64,000 nucleotides of DNA, from NCBI GenBank assembly GCA_965263105.1, contig CBDHGL010000003.1, forward strand, positions 2,356,001-2,420,000, given 5' to 3'. Every line of letters starts with the position of its first letter. Positions within the stretch are counted from its first letter, which is position 1. Positions 54,041 through 62,590 of the stretch are shown here, in pieces. The translations under genes were made by a program, and so were the position numbers. The stretch comes from JBCCTX01 sp965263105 (GTDB lineage Bacteria; Bacteroidota; Bacteroidia; J057). The notes below the pieces were generated by a model. It was given only the letters and a program-made list of their open reading frames with translations. It did no database searches and was not told the origin of the DNA.

Positions 54041-55249
54041 TTAGACAGATAGGCCATTTGCGCGTTTAACGGCATATTCCAAGCCCCGCAATTCTGCCAG
54101 GCCTCTAAGCCTACCAATAGCTGAATACCCTGGATTGGTATTCTTCCTTAAATCATCCAGCATTTGGTGGCCATGGTCAGGTCTCATGGGTATTTGGGGG
54201 CGTTCTTCTCCTGCCCGAGACCTGCGCTGTTCTTCTTCAAATAAGGCCTTGATGACGGCGTACATATCCACATCTCCAGCTAAGTGATCCGCCTCGAAGA
54301 AATTCCCTTTGGCATCCCGCTTCGTACTCCTGAGATGGATAAAGTGAATGTGCTTTCCCAATCGCTTGATCATTCCTGGCAAGTCATTGTCGGTGCGAAC
54401 TCCATAAGAACCCGTACAAAAGGTAATTCCATTAGAGCTGGATGGACTAGCAGAGAGTAAGTCATTTACATCTTGTTCAGTACTCACCACTCTGGGTAGT
54501 CCCAGGATTGGGAAAGGGGGATCATCCGGGTGAATGGCCATTTTAATGCCGACTTCTTCGGCTACGGGAATAATTTTTTGTAAGAAATAGGCAAGGTTTT
54601 CCTTGAGGCGATCAGCGTCTATTCCCTTGAAGGTGTCTAGGACGGCTTGAAACTGCTCCAGGCTATATCCCAACTCAGACCCTGGAAGTCCAGCGATGAT
54701 ATTGCCAATGAGCTGTTCTCGCTCGGAATCTGAAAGAGATTCCGCATATGCTTTTGCGGTCTGGCTTTGTTCCTCTGTATACTCAGATTCCGCTCCGGGT
54801 CTTTTCAGGATATACAGTTCAAAGGCAGCAAAGGCTGTTGCATCATAGCGCAGGGCACGAGATCCATCTGGCATCTCATAACCGAGATCCGTTCGAGTCC
54901 AGTCCAATACGGGCATGAAGTTGTAACAGATAGTAGGGATACCAAAGGCCGCTAGGTTACGAATCGACTCCTGGTAATTTTGGATGTATTTGTCTCGTTC
55001 GGGTAGCCCTTTTTTGATGCTAGGATGGACGGGAATGCTTTCCACTACAGACCAGCGGAGATTTCGTGCTCTGTTACGGGTGTTATCCCATTCAATGGTT
55101 TGCTTTCGTTTTTGTATTTCTTCTTGGGTCCAAATTTCTCCATTGGCTATGTGGTGGAGGGCTGTAACGATACCAGTGGCTCCGGCTTGCTGGATATCGT
55201 CCAGACTAACGGGATCGTTGGGGCCATACCATCTCCATGTTTGTTCCAT
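54041..55249 (-). CDS. uxuA: Mannonate dehydratase
   Basis: 402-aa cytoplasmic enzyme dehydrating D-mannonate to 2-keto-3-deoxygluconate. N-terminal TWRWYGPNDPVSLDDIQQAG is diagnostic. Candidate metal ligands fall in IHPDDPPFP (His), TFCTGSYGVRTDNDLP (Cys), HFIHLRSTKRD (His) and RPDHGHQML (Asp), the set known for UxuA-type enzymes. Length normal. Lies between the SDR gene and uxaC in the same orientation. Confidence 0.97.
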   Translation of the reverse strand: MEQTWRWYGPNDPVSLDDIQQAGATGIVTALHHIANGEIWTQEEIQKRKQTIEWDNTRNRARNLRWSVVESIPVHPSIKKGLPERDKYIQNYQESIRNLAAFGIPTICYNFMPVLDWTRTDLGYEMPDGSRALRYDATAFAAFELYILKRPGAESEYTEEQSQTAKAYAESLSDSEREQLIGNIIAGLPGSELGYSLEQFQAVLDTFKGIDADRLKENLAYFLQKIIPVAEEVGIKMAIHPDDPPFPILGLPRVVSTEQDVNDLLSASPSSSNGITFCTGSYGVRTDNDLPGMIKRLGKHIHFIHLRSTKRDAKGNFFEADHLAGDVDMYAVIKALFEEEQRRSRAGEERPQIPMRPDHGHQMLDDLRKNTNPGYSAIGRLRGLAELRGLEYAVKRANGLSV

Positions 55250-55364
55250 TGTATTTTTTGATTGTAAGGTCAGTTATTATGTAAAAAATAGGGTTAAATG
55301 GCTACTTAGTCGACAGTTCCCAGTTTGGGTTCAAAAAAAATAGGGCAATTTATCTATCTGAACG

Positions 55365-55382
55365 GTTGACCATGGACTATTA
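55365..55382. repeat. TAGTCCATGGTC-type repeat after fructuronate-reductase gene
   Basis: GGTTGACCATGGACTATT; on the minus strand AATAGTCCATGGTCAACC, nearly the same as TTTTAGTCCATGGTCTACAG at 541-560. It lies about 20 bp past the SDR stop codon. A weaker related word (AGTCGACAGT) lies at 55307-55316. Confidence 0.5.
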
Positions 55383-55400
55383 AACCCTTTCTCCCTGCTT

Positions 55401-56216
55401 TTATACCCCCGAAAACACACTAAAGCCGCCATCAATTGGGACTACGACCCCCGTCACGAAGGTAGCTGCAGCGCTGCACAACCAGTGAATAGTGCCATTG
55501 AGTTCGTCAGCTTTACCAAAGCGGCCCATGGGAGTGTGATCAATAATCGTTTTTCCCCGATCTGTAAGGCTGCCATCCTCATGGAGTAGCAATTTCCGGT
55601 TTTGATCCCCAATGAAAAAGCCTGGAGCAATGGCATTCACCCGAATGCCTTCCCCAAATTTTCTGGCCATCTCCACTGCCATCCACATGGTGAAATTATC
55701 GATGGCTGTTTTGGCAGCAGAATAGCCAACCACCCGGGTAATAACCCGTTTAGCAGCCATCGAGGATATATTGAGGATCACACCTTCTCCTCTATCAGCC
55801 ATGGCTTTACCAAAAACTAAAGAAGGGAGAACCGAACCTGTAAGGTTTAGCTCTGATACCTTTTTGAAGCTTTCGATGGATAGATCAAAAATCGTTTGAT
55901 CTGGAGAGATGGTCGCCCCTGGCATATTACCACCGGCAGCATTGATCAATATATCCAATTGCCCCCATTCGGAAAGGACCTGTTCTTTTGCCGTTTTCAG
56001 ACTTTCTTCTTCCAATACATTTCCTGCTAAGGCCAGGGCCTTTCCACCCTCAGCTTGGATTTCTTTGGCCCGTTTTTCGGCCAATTCAGCGCGAAGATCC
56101 ATGATGCATACTTTTACGCCTTGGGATGCTAGGTAGATACCCATACTTCCTCCCAGGACTCCTCCTCCGCCAGTGATAACTGCCGTTTTTCCAGCAAGAT
56201 CAAATAGGTTATTCAT
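55401..56216 (-). CDS. uxuB: SDR-type fructuronate reductase (mannonate oxidoreductase)
   Basis: 271-aa short-chain dehydrogenase. Cofactor motif TGGGGVLGGSMG (15-26), NAAGGNMPGAT (92-102), catalytic Ser151/152, Tyr165 and Lys169 (GYSAAKTAIDNF), and the ending VTGVVVPIDGGFSVFSG. The NAAGGN signature and gene context match the SDR enzymes that replace classical long-chain UxuB in many Bacillota and Bacteroidota, reducing fructuronate to mannonate. Overlaps the regulator stop by four bases, so they are translationally coupled. Symbol is by function, not homology to E. coli UxuB. Confidence 0.88.
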   Translation of the reverse strand: MNNLFDLAGKTAVITGGGGVLGGSMGIYLASQGVKVCIMDLRAELAEKRAKEIQAEGGKALALAGNVLEEESLKTAKEQVLSEWGQLDILINAAGGNMPGATISPDQTIFDLSIESFKKVSELNLTGSVLPSLVFGKAMADRGEGVILNISSMAAKRVITRVVGYSAAKTAIDNFTMWMAVEMARKFGEGIRVNAIAPGFFIGDQNRKLLLHEDGSLTDRGKTIIDHTPMGRFGKADELNGTIHWLCSAAATFVTGVVVPIDGGFSVFSGV

Positions 56217-56938
56217 TGTGCCAATTGTTCAAAGTGATAGATGAGGTGCTCGTGCATAGCATTTCTAAAGGCTTGCGGAGTCCCAGTTTCCAATAAATTC
56301 AATAGTTCTGAATGGGTCACCTTTCCATAGGAAAGAGGATCCATTTCAAATTGGTGGTCAATTACGTGCTTGATAGTAGGAACGATAATGCGTTGCAGAC
56401 TTTGGACCATTTTATTGCCTGAAATTTGGTAAAGTTTGCTGTGAAAGGCTAGGTCTTTTTCAACCAGAAGGAGGATATTTTCTGGGCTGCGTTTCTTTTT
56501 AAGTAATTCTATTTCATCCTCAGCGATTTGTCTAAGCGCATCTATGTCTTTCGCCTCTTTTCTCAAAAAGAGTAGGTCAACAATCCCCATTTCCAATACC
56601 AATCGCATTTCAAAAATGTCCTGTCGCGTATCATTGCTCAGCATATTGGGCAATAAAACGCGTTCAATTGCTCGGAATAAGTCTGGTTGCCTGAGGATAG
56701 CCCCCCTACGCTTTTTAGTTTCAATCATGCCAAACATCCTGAGCCTGCTGAGAGCCTCTCTGATCACCGGTCGACTCACATTCAGGACACGGGACAATTC
56801 TTCCTCTTTGGGAATCGTATCACCCGGTCGAAAATTCCCCGACCTGAGGTAATTCAGTACTTCTTCTTCTACTTGGTCAGCTTTGGTGGCAGTCGAAATG
56901 GGTTTAAGTAGTTTCTTATGTTCTGGGTAGTCGTCCAA
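56213..56938 (-). CDS. uxuR: GntR/FadR-family regulator of the uronate operon
   Basis: 241-aa DNA-binding protein: winged helix-turn-helix at about 22-95 (VLNYLRSGNFRPGDTIPKEE, SRVLNVSRPVIREALSRLRM) and an FCD effector-binding domain (MRLVLEMGIVDLLF, DLAFHSKLYQISGNKMV, TGTPQAFRNAMHEHLIYHF). FCD regulators of this type usually repress sugar-acid operons and are released by the pathway metabolite. First gene of the operon, overlapping the SDR gene. A palindrome 27 bp before its start is the likely operator, so it is probably autoregulated. Confidence 0.9.
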   Translation of the reverse strand: MDDYPEHKKLLKPISTATKADQVEEEVLNYLRSGNFRPGDTIPKEEELSRVLNVSRPVIREALSRLRMFGMIETKKRRGAILRQPDLFRAIERVLLPNMLSNDTRQDIFEMRLVLEMGIVDLLFLRKEAKDIDALRQIAEDEIELLKKKRSPENILLLVEKDLAFHSKLYQISGNKMVQSLQRIIVPTIKHVIDHQFEMDPLSYGKVTHSELLNLLETGTPQAFRNAMHEHLIYHFEQLAQ

Positions 56939-56965
56939 TAGGGAGTTATTTATAGATAAGTAAAA

Positions 56966-56976
56966 ATGTAATACAT
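56966..56976. promoter_or_regulatory. Candidate operator of the uronate regulator
   Basis: ATGTA-A-TACAT is an 11-bp palindrome with a one-base centre. FadR-subfamily GntR proteins bind short palindromes of this shape. It overlaps the expected promoter region of the uronate operon. I did not find a second exact copy before uxaC, uxuA, kdgK or eda. Confidence 0.5.
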
Positions 56977-57014
56977 AATCCTAAACTAAGTCGCATTTGG
57001 AAAAAAGTCAATTG

Positions 57015-58007
57015 CTAGACCAAATCGATTTCAGTATTATCTCCTAAATTGACTTCACTTGCTTTGCCCGTTATACGGGTATCATTACCTACAATCGAGT
57101 CTTCTAAGGCGACATTGTTTAGGGAAGAAAAGGCCCCCAGAATGGAGTTTTTGATAATAGAAAACTGGATGTGAGCTGATTCACCAACGGCTACATTGGG
57201 ACCAATAATGGCATTTTCAATAAAGCAATTCTTAGCAATGTGCACAGGGGGAATGAAAACAACGTTATTGAATTTGGGGATTTTTTTGGTGTAGGATTTC
57301 TGGAGTAAAATGCGGTTGGCTTCCAAAACCGTAGATTTTTTACCACAATCAAACCAATTTTCAGCTCTGTGAGCCCTAAACTTTATCCCCATCTGGATCA
57401 TGTGCATAATGGCATCCGGCAAAGAATATTCTTCTCCCTCTTCCAATGGCTCAGTCATCATTTTTTCCAGAACGGTCAGCAATTCCTTGATATGGTCTAT
57501 TTTGTATAAGCCCGTTAAGGCGAGATTGCTAATGGGAATCTCTGGTTTTTCTTTTACCTCCTTGACCCACCCCTTTTTTCCAACCGTAGCTATACCAAAA
57601 TCTCGGGGCGTTTCTACCTCATGAACCGCCAAAACCGATCCAGGGATTTGTAAAACCTCCTTGGTTGCCTGATCAAAAATGGTGTCCCCGAGCACCACCA
57701 AAATCTCTCGGGAATTGGCAAAGTGTTCCCTACATACCCATAGCGCATGGGCAAGTCCCTGCCTGGGGGTTTGTTCCACAAAAATGGCTTTTAAAGATTC
57801 TTTGTAGGTATCTTCTACATAGGTTTTGATCTTTTCCTTTAGATATCCCACAACAAATATTTGCTCCTGGATGCCTACATCGAGTAAGTTCTCAATAATA
57901 TGGCCTAATATGGGTTTTCCTGCAACAGGTATCAGAGGTTTGGGTTGTGTATAGGTATGAGGTCTTAATAACTTTCCTGCCCCTGCTACGGGAATAATTG
58001 CTTTCAT
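57015..58007 (-). CDS. Sugar nucleotidyltransferase with left-handed beta-helix tail
   Basis: 330 aa, cytoplasmic. The N-terminal nucleotidyltransferase motif is IIPVAGAGKLLRPHTYTQPK plus PLIPVAGKPILGHII; VVLGDTIFD carries the metal Asp. The C-terminal ~80 residues (FIENAIIGPNVAVGESAHIQ, SIIKNSILGAFSSL) form hexapeptide-type beta-helix turns. Members make dTDP-, UDP- or GDP-sugars from sugar-1-phosphates; the Gly-rich loop variant AGAGKLLRP does not identify the base. Divergent from a membrane glycoconjugate gene pair, so a role in surface polysaccharide is plausible. Confidence 0.9.
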   Translation of the reverse strand: MKAIIPVAGAGKLLRPHTYTQPKPLIPVAGKPILGHIIENLLDVGIQEQIFVVGYLKEKIKTYVEDTYKESLKAIFVEQTPRQGLAHALWVCREHFANSREILVVLGDTIFDQATKEVLQIPGSVLAVHEVETPRDFGIATVGKKGWVKEVKEKPEIPISNLALTGLYKIDHIKELLTVLEKMMTEPLEEGEEYSLPDAIMHMIQMGIKFRAHRAENWFDCGKKSTVLEANRILLQKSYTKKIPKFNNVVFIPPVHIAKNCFIENAIIGPNVAVGESAHIQFSIIKNSILGAFSSLNNVALEDSIVGNDTRITGKASEVNLGDNTEIDLV

Positions 58008-58129
58008 GAGTAGAGATTTAGTGCCCTGTTGCGGAGGGAGTTTTTTTCAGTCAGTAAATTAACAAAATATATTCTAAGCCAACTATTTCCCAGAATAATA
58101 CTAGTTTTACCCTAGACTAGGGGAATCCG

Positions 58130-60424
58130 TTGAAGAATCTACGACCATACATTGTGCTACTTGGACTAGGAACCCTCCTCCTGATGAGTCATTTTGGAGA
58201 GTTCATAGAAGATCCCAATGCCTTTATGCTTGATACGGGGGTAGATGGGTTGAAAAACTATTTCAACCCCATGTATTACCTGAAATATGATGACTGGTCC
58301 TGGCACTTTTCCGGGATGAACTATCCCTATGGAGAACATCTGGTTTTCACGGATGGCCAACCTCTCCTGACCTATTCCTTAAAAGGACTTCAAGCCTTAG
58401 GACTTAATGTAGCAGATAATATACCGGCTATTTTTAACCTGTTTATGTTCGCTTCCATTCTTTTGGGGATTGTTTTCTTGTATAAAATTGCCCGTTTTTA
58501 TGAATTACCTGAGTCCTTTGCCTTGCCTGTGGCGGTGATCATTGGATGTTTTTCTCCTCAACTTCATCGCTTGGCCGGACATTATGCCCTATCATATGTA
58601 TGGGTCTTCCCCCTTTTTTGGTTCTTAACACTTAAGGTATTTCCCGTATCGGGAGGAGCTAGGTTCAAGGCCCTTCCTGGGCTTGTATTGGCCTTATTTA
58701 TGGCCAGTCTGCTACATGTATATTATGTCATGATTGGGAGTTTATGGCTTATGGCGTATACCTTTGTTTTCTGCCTGGGAAATCGAAAGGATATATCCAT
58801 TTGGCGTCGATCAGCACTCATAGGCCTGGGGGCAGCCTTAATACCTCTCCTGCTATTTAAAGGGTATCTCTGGTTAACAGATCCGGTAGTAGACCGACCT
58901 TCAAATCCCTATGGCTTTTTTAATCATATCACCTACTGGGAAGGGGTTTTTCTTGCTCAGGAAGGGCCGGTAAAATCCTTCTTAGCCCAATTTGCAGACG
59001 TTCGTCCCGTCAATGGAGAGGGATGGGCTTATGTGAGTTTTGTGGGATTCTTGGTTCTCCTATTTACCTTTTTCCGCTGGGGTAAGTATGCTGGACGGAG
59101 AAAATTTGGGAGGATGAGGCTTACCTCTTTACCCAAGAAGTTTCATCGCTCTTTTTGGGCCGCTATCCTTATCCTGTTTTTTTCCTTTGGCTGGCCCTTT
59201 AACTGGGGCTTGGAATTTTTGCTGGAAGTTTTAGGCCCCCTCAAGCAATTTCGGTCTTTGGGCCGCTTTGCTTGGATATTCTATTATGTTTTTGGTCTCT
59301 ACATAGCCTTGTATTTTCACTCCATTTATCAACTGATGAGTAGAAAGGGCCTACGACGTTTGGCAGGTTCGCTATGGTTTTTAGTGTTGGTATTTTGGGG
59401 CGGGGAAATGTGGATTCATATGAAGTTAAGAAAGGAGCGCATCAAGCAGTATGAGCATAAAAATATTCTCCAGGACCCCCGATTTGATTATCGGGAATGG
59501 TTAGCCGAATTAGGAAAAAAACCGGAAGACTTCCAGGCCCTGCTTCCCGTACCAACTTATTTCATCGGATCGGAAAAGTTTTATGCAGAATTTGTAGATT
59601 ATTATTCTACCCGAGAGGGAATGAGTGCCTCCTACCAGACAGGACTACCCCTGGCCTGCGGCCTTCTTTCCCGAACTTCCTTATCCCAAACGATGGATCT
59701 GTTGCAAGTATTAAATAGCCCGTTATTGCCTAAAACCCTTCCTGAATTATATCCAGATGATCGCCCCATACTCTTGCTGGGAGTTGGAGGAGTCAACTTA
59801 ACCAATGAGGAGAGAGCTTTGTTGGGAAAAGCCGAATTACTCTCTCAAAAGGAAAATATTGGCTTATATCAACTCAATCTGAGCCAAATTAACTATACAG
59901 GCGATTCTATCAGGGCAGAATTTGAAGCGCGTAAAGACAGCTTAAGCCAGTTAACCCCTTTGTGGTTTGCAGAGGATAGCACTTGGTTTCATTTCGAAGC
60001 ATTTTCTTCCCATACTATTTTGGGTTTCAGTGATATGAAGTCCTCTTATCAAGCTGAAGGGCCTGTGGAGCTTTTTCGTGGCAAATTCCCCCATAGTGGA
60101 GACTGGGAGGTTTCCGTTTGGCTGGAAGTTCTTGGTGATGTAGATGGCTTTCCGAATCTCCATATTCAGGAGTTTGATCCCTCCGGAAAGCTCATCCATA
60201 CCTTGGATGGGGTCACTCGATTTCAGGTAGATACCTACAAAAATTTCACTATGAGTAAAAGGAATGTTGGGGTTAGCGACCACCGGAATGAATTTGTAAT
60301 TTCTCTTTCTGGAAAACGGATCTCCTACAAATCTTTATTGATTCGTCCTGTGAATACGCCTATCTTTCACCCCTTTTCGGATACATCCCTCTTATACAAC
60401 AACTATTACTTAGAGAAGGAGTGA
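58130..60424 (+). CDS. Large polytopic membrane protein, GT-C/YfhO-like
   Basis: 764 aa. About ten transmembrane helices occupy residues 1-430 with a conserved-looking loop after the first helix (VDGLKNYFNPMYYLKYDDWS, then HFSGMNYPYGEH) similar to membrane glycosyltransferases of the GT-C/YfhO kind; residues ~450-764 form an extracytoplasmic domain. The frame opens with TTG (58130), preceded by AGGGGAA at the right distance for a ribosome site; no in-frame ATG lies nearby before the first helix. Its TGA overlaps the GTG start of the glycosyltransferase gene. Probably adds sugars to lipid-linked glycans; unproven. Confidence 0.8.
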   Translation: MKNLRPYIVLLGLGTLLLMSHFGEFIEDPNAFMLDTGVDGLKNYFNPMYYLKYDDWSWHFSGMNYPYGEHLVFTDGQPLLTYSLKGLQALGLNVADNIPAIFNLFMFASILLGIVFLYKIARFYELPESFALPVAVIIGCFSPQLHRLAGHYALSYVWVFPLFWFLTLKVFPVSGGARFKALPGLVLALFMASLLHVYYVMIGSLWLMAYTFVFCLGNRKDISIWRRSALIGLGAALIPLLLFKGYLWLTDPVVDRPSNPYGFFNHITYWEGVFLAQEGPVKSFLAQFADVRPVNGEGWAYVSFVGFLVLLFTFFRWGKYAGRRKFGRMRLTSLPKKFHRSFWAAILILFFSFGWPFNWGLEFLLEVLGPLKQFRSLGRFAWIFYYVFGLYIALYFHSIYQLMSRKGLRRLAGSLWFLVLVFWGGEMWIHMKLRKERIKQYEHKNILQDPRFDYREWLAELGKKPEDFQALLPVPTYFIGSEKFYAEFVDYYSTREGMSASYQTGLPLACGLLSRTSLSQTMDLLQVLNSPLLPKTLPELYPDDRPILLLGVGGVNLTNEERALLGKAELLSQKENIGLYQLNLSQINYTGDSIRAEFEARKDSLSQLTPLWFAEDSTWFHFEAFSSHTILGFSDMKSSYQAEGPVELFRGKFPHSGDWEVSVWLEVLGDVDGFPNLHIQEFDPSGKLIHTLDGVTRFQVDTYKNFTMSKRNVGVSDHRNEFVISLSGKRISYKSLLIRPVNTPIFHPFSDTSLLYNNYYLEKE

Positions 60425-61140
60425 AGAATGATTCCCTGGACCTGATACTTCCCTGTTACAATCCTATTCAAGGCTGGGAGGAAACCCTTATCATATCTTT
60501 ACGCGCTCTGCAAGCAGCACTCCCTCAAGTTCAGATAACTCCAATTCTGGTCAATGATGGTTCTTCGCAGGGGATAACAGCGACTCATATTCATCTCTTA
60601 CAAAAGGAATTTCCTCAGTTGCATTATGTGAAGAATTCCCAGAACAGAGGGAAGGGCTTCACCGTACGAAAAGGAGTAGAAAATGCGAGAGGAGAGCTGT
60701 GCATTTTCACCGATATCGATTTTCCTTATACCTTAGAAAGTATACTGGAAATTTATGGGAGACTTGCTAGTAAGGAGGTGGACATAGCTGTAGGGATTAA
60801 AGATGCAGACTACTACAAACATCTTTCTCCTTTTCGGGTAGGGGTTTCCAAAGGCCTTCGTTGGCTAGCTCGAACCTTTTTAGATATTTCTATTACCGAC
60901 ACCCAATGTGGGTTGAAAGGCTTTAATGCCAGGGGCAAGGCCATCTTCCTGGAGACAAGCATCGACCGATACCTGTGCGATTTGGAGTTTATTTACCTAG
61001 CGGATCACCAAGAAGACATTAGCATGAAGTCCTTTCCTGTTCATTTGAAAGAGGGAGTTGAGTTTAGCACGGTAGACCTAAGAATTCTGTTTAGAGAAGG
61101 GCTAAATTTTTTGAAGATTCTCCGTAAAACCAAGCCTTAA
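60421..61140 (+). CDS. Family 2 glycosyltransferase (dolichyl-phosphate glucosyltransferase-like)
   Basis: 239-aa GT-A enzyme. Motifs: LDLILPCYNPIQGWEETLII, ILVNDGSSQG, NRGKGFTVRKGVENARGELC, the Asp-x-Asp-type FTDIDFPYTLESI, and ITDTQCGLKGFNARG (TQCGFK-like box of DPG synthase-type enzymes). Start is GTG overlapping the previous stop; no in-frame ATG exists near it. No membrane segment. It likely charges a polyprenyl phosphate with a hexose that the upstream membrane protein uses. Confidence 0.9.
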   Translation: MKNDSLDLILPCYNPIQGWEETLIISLRALQAALPQVQITPILVNDGSSQGITATHIHLLQKEFPQLHYVKNSQNRGKGFTVRKGVENARGELCIFTDIDFPYTLESILEIYGRLASKEVDIAVGIKDADYYKHLSPFRVGVSKGLRWLARTFLDISITDTQCGLKGFNARGKAIFLETSIDRYLCDLEFIYLADHQEDISMKSFPVHLKEGVEFSTVDLRILFREGLNFLKILRKTKP

Positions 61141-62144
61141 TCTTGGCTTTCAGGAGTAGTTTTTTCCGGATCTGGGGTAGCTTCTGGGTTGATAGGGGGA
61201 TCCTCTTGAGTAAACTTTTTAAGAGGAACGCCACATTTCCGGCAAAAATTATAGGAATCTTCTATGGGAGCTCCGCAGTTGTAACATTTCTGTTCCAGGA
61301 AGGTTCCTTCTGGATTTTCCCGATCCAAAACACGCTGGTAAGCCCCAGCATCATACCACTTAAACAACTGCCCTGCACGAATAATGGTGAAGGGTTGATT
61401 GTTCTCATAGCCTGCGGCAAAACGGATGAGTTTATCGAAGTTGCTTTCTTGAATTTCTGTAAAGGATTCAGACTGTCTACGAAGGTCCTCTGTGCTGATT
61501 CTTCCATAAAAATTTTTGGGTAAGCCCGCCATTTTGATCAAGCACTGGGCCGCAACTTCCATATCCTGACAGGTGAGTAAGCCCGCTCGGTCGGCAGTAA
61601 ATTCTGCCATTCTGTGCCAGTACATCAAGGCTACTTGAAGGGGCATAGAGAGGAGGTTGCCTACCCCTAGGGTAACGTCGCTAATGATCTGGGCGACGAC
61701 TTTGATAGAATAGGCCATCATGTGGTATAATACATGGTTACTTTTGATGTGGCCCAATTCTCTGCCCAGCATGAAGAGCAGTTCGTCAGAATTGAGTAGC
61801 TCTACTGATCCACTACTGATAACGATGACCTGTTCCTTGTCGCCACTGGTGAAGGACTGGATCTTGTCTTCCAGCATGATATACAATTCTGGAATGGTAC
61901 GCATTCCCAAAATCTCGCAGGCTTCAGCCAGAACGTTGTGAATTTCGGGTAGATTTTCGGGTAGTACCTGAAGGTTATCCCCAGTGTGCTTAATACGCAG
62001 GTATTTCTCAAGCCCATAATCGAGAACCTTCCGTGTAAGTAGGTCTAGTCCTTTGGTGTTTTCCAAGCGATCCAGGGCCCTGCGATCAAAGGGGTGCTCA
62101 TATTCTACAGAATACAGGCGCTCAATCCGCTTTCTTTGGGTCAT
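61137..62144 (-). CDS. M48-like protein with altered zinc motif and C-terminal zinc ribbon
   Basis: 335 aa. The M48 peptidase core is recognisable (DELLFMLGRELGHIKSNHVL and the third-ligand motif MAEFTADRAGLL), but the HExxH motif reads Arg128-Glu129-Leu-Gly-His132; the AGA codon is clear in the sequence. The first zinc ligand is therefore missing. Two hydrophobic stretches lie at about 143-175. The C-terminal ~50 residues contain a Cys4 zinc ribbon (CYNCGAPIEDSYNFCRKCG) and an acidic Pro-rich tail. Converges by four bases with the glycosyltransferase gene and overlaps the PspC gene by four bases. Either a pseudo-enzyme or one using another ligand. Confidence 0.87.
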   Translation of the reverse strand: MTQRKRIERLYSVEYEHPFDRRALDRLENTKGLDLLTRKVLDYGLEKYLRIKHTGDNLQVLPENLPEIHNVLAEACEILGMRTIPELYIMLEDKIQSFTSGDKEQVIVISSGSVELLNSDELLFMLGRELGHIKSNHVLYHMMAYSIKVVAQIISDVTLGVGNLLSMPLQVALMYWHRMAEFTADRAGLLTCQDMEVAAQCLIKMAGLPKNFYGRISTEDLRRQSESFTEIQESNFDKLIRFAAGYENNQPFTIIRAGQLFKWYDAGAYQRVLDRENPEGTFLEQKCYNCGAPIEDSYNFCRKCGVPLKKFTQEDPPINPEATPDPEKTTPESQD

Positions 62145-62533
62145 ATCTTAGCTCCACAGTGGTGGCAAAAGTTTGAATCCTGTTCTACTGCCGTTTGGCA
62201 GGATGAGCATATAATATAAGAATTTTCTGGTGGAACTGTTTTGAGATTGTGTTGCAAAACGTTGAGCCCATTTTTGTCTCCCATCCAATCCTGCCAGGGG
62301 GTTCCCTGACTGATGTCTTGGTCCGGTAGTAAAAAGGCCAAGGCTACATAGCCTGGAATGGCAATCCAAGGCTGAAAGATGGTGAAGCCCATAAACCCTA
62401 GGCGAATATACCAAGGGCTGATGCCTATGTGAGCTGCAATCCCTTCACAGACACCGGTGAGGTTGGCGTCTTTCTCCCCGAATTTATGTTTGATTTTCGT
62501 AAGCCTAGTTTGCTTTCGTAAAAGTTTTTTCAT
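62141..62533 (-). CDS. PspC-domain protein with zinc ribbon
   Basis: 130 aa. N-terminal PspC domain (ANLTGVCEGIAAHIGISPWY and IRLGFMGFTIF, then GYVALAFLLPDQD) with one or two membrane helices; PspC proteins sense envelope stress or modulate membrane functions. The C-terminus is a Cys4 zinc ribbon (CSSCQTAVEQDSNFCHHCG), the same type as that of the M48-like partner whose start it overlaps. Shared ribbons suggest the two act together. Confidence 0.9.
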   Translation of the reverse strand: MKKLLRKQTRLTKIKHKFGEKDANLTGVCEGIAAHIGISPWYIRLGFMGFTIFQPWIAIPGYVALAFLLPDQDISQGTPWQDWMGDKNGLNVLQHNLKTVPPENSYIICSSCQTAVEQDSNFCHHCGAKI

Positions 62534-62590
62534 GAAATTCTGTATTTTTCCATATATGATTATACTAATTTCAGCGAAAACTGTTTTAAA

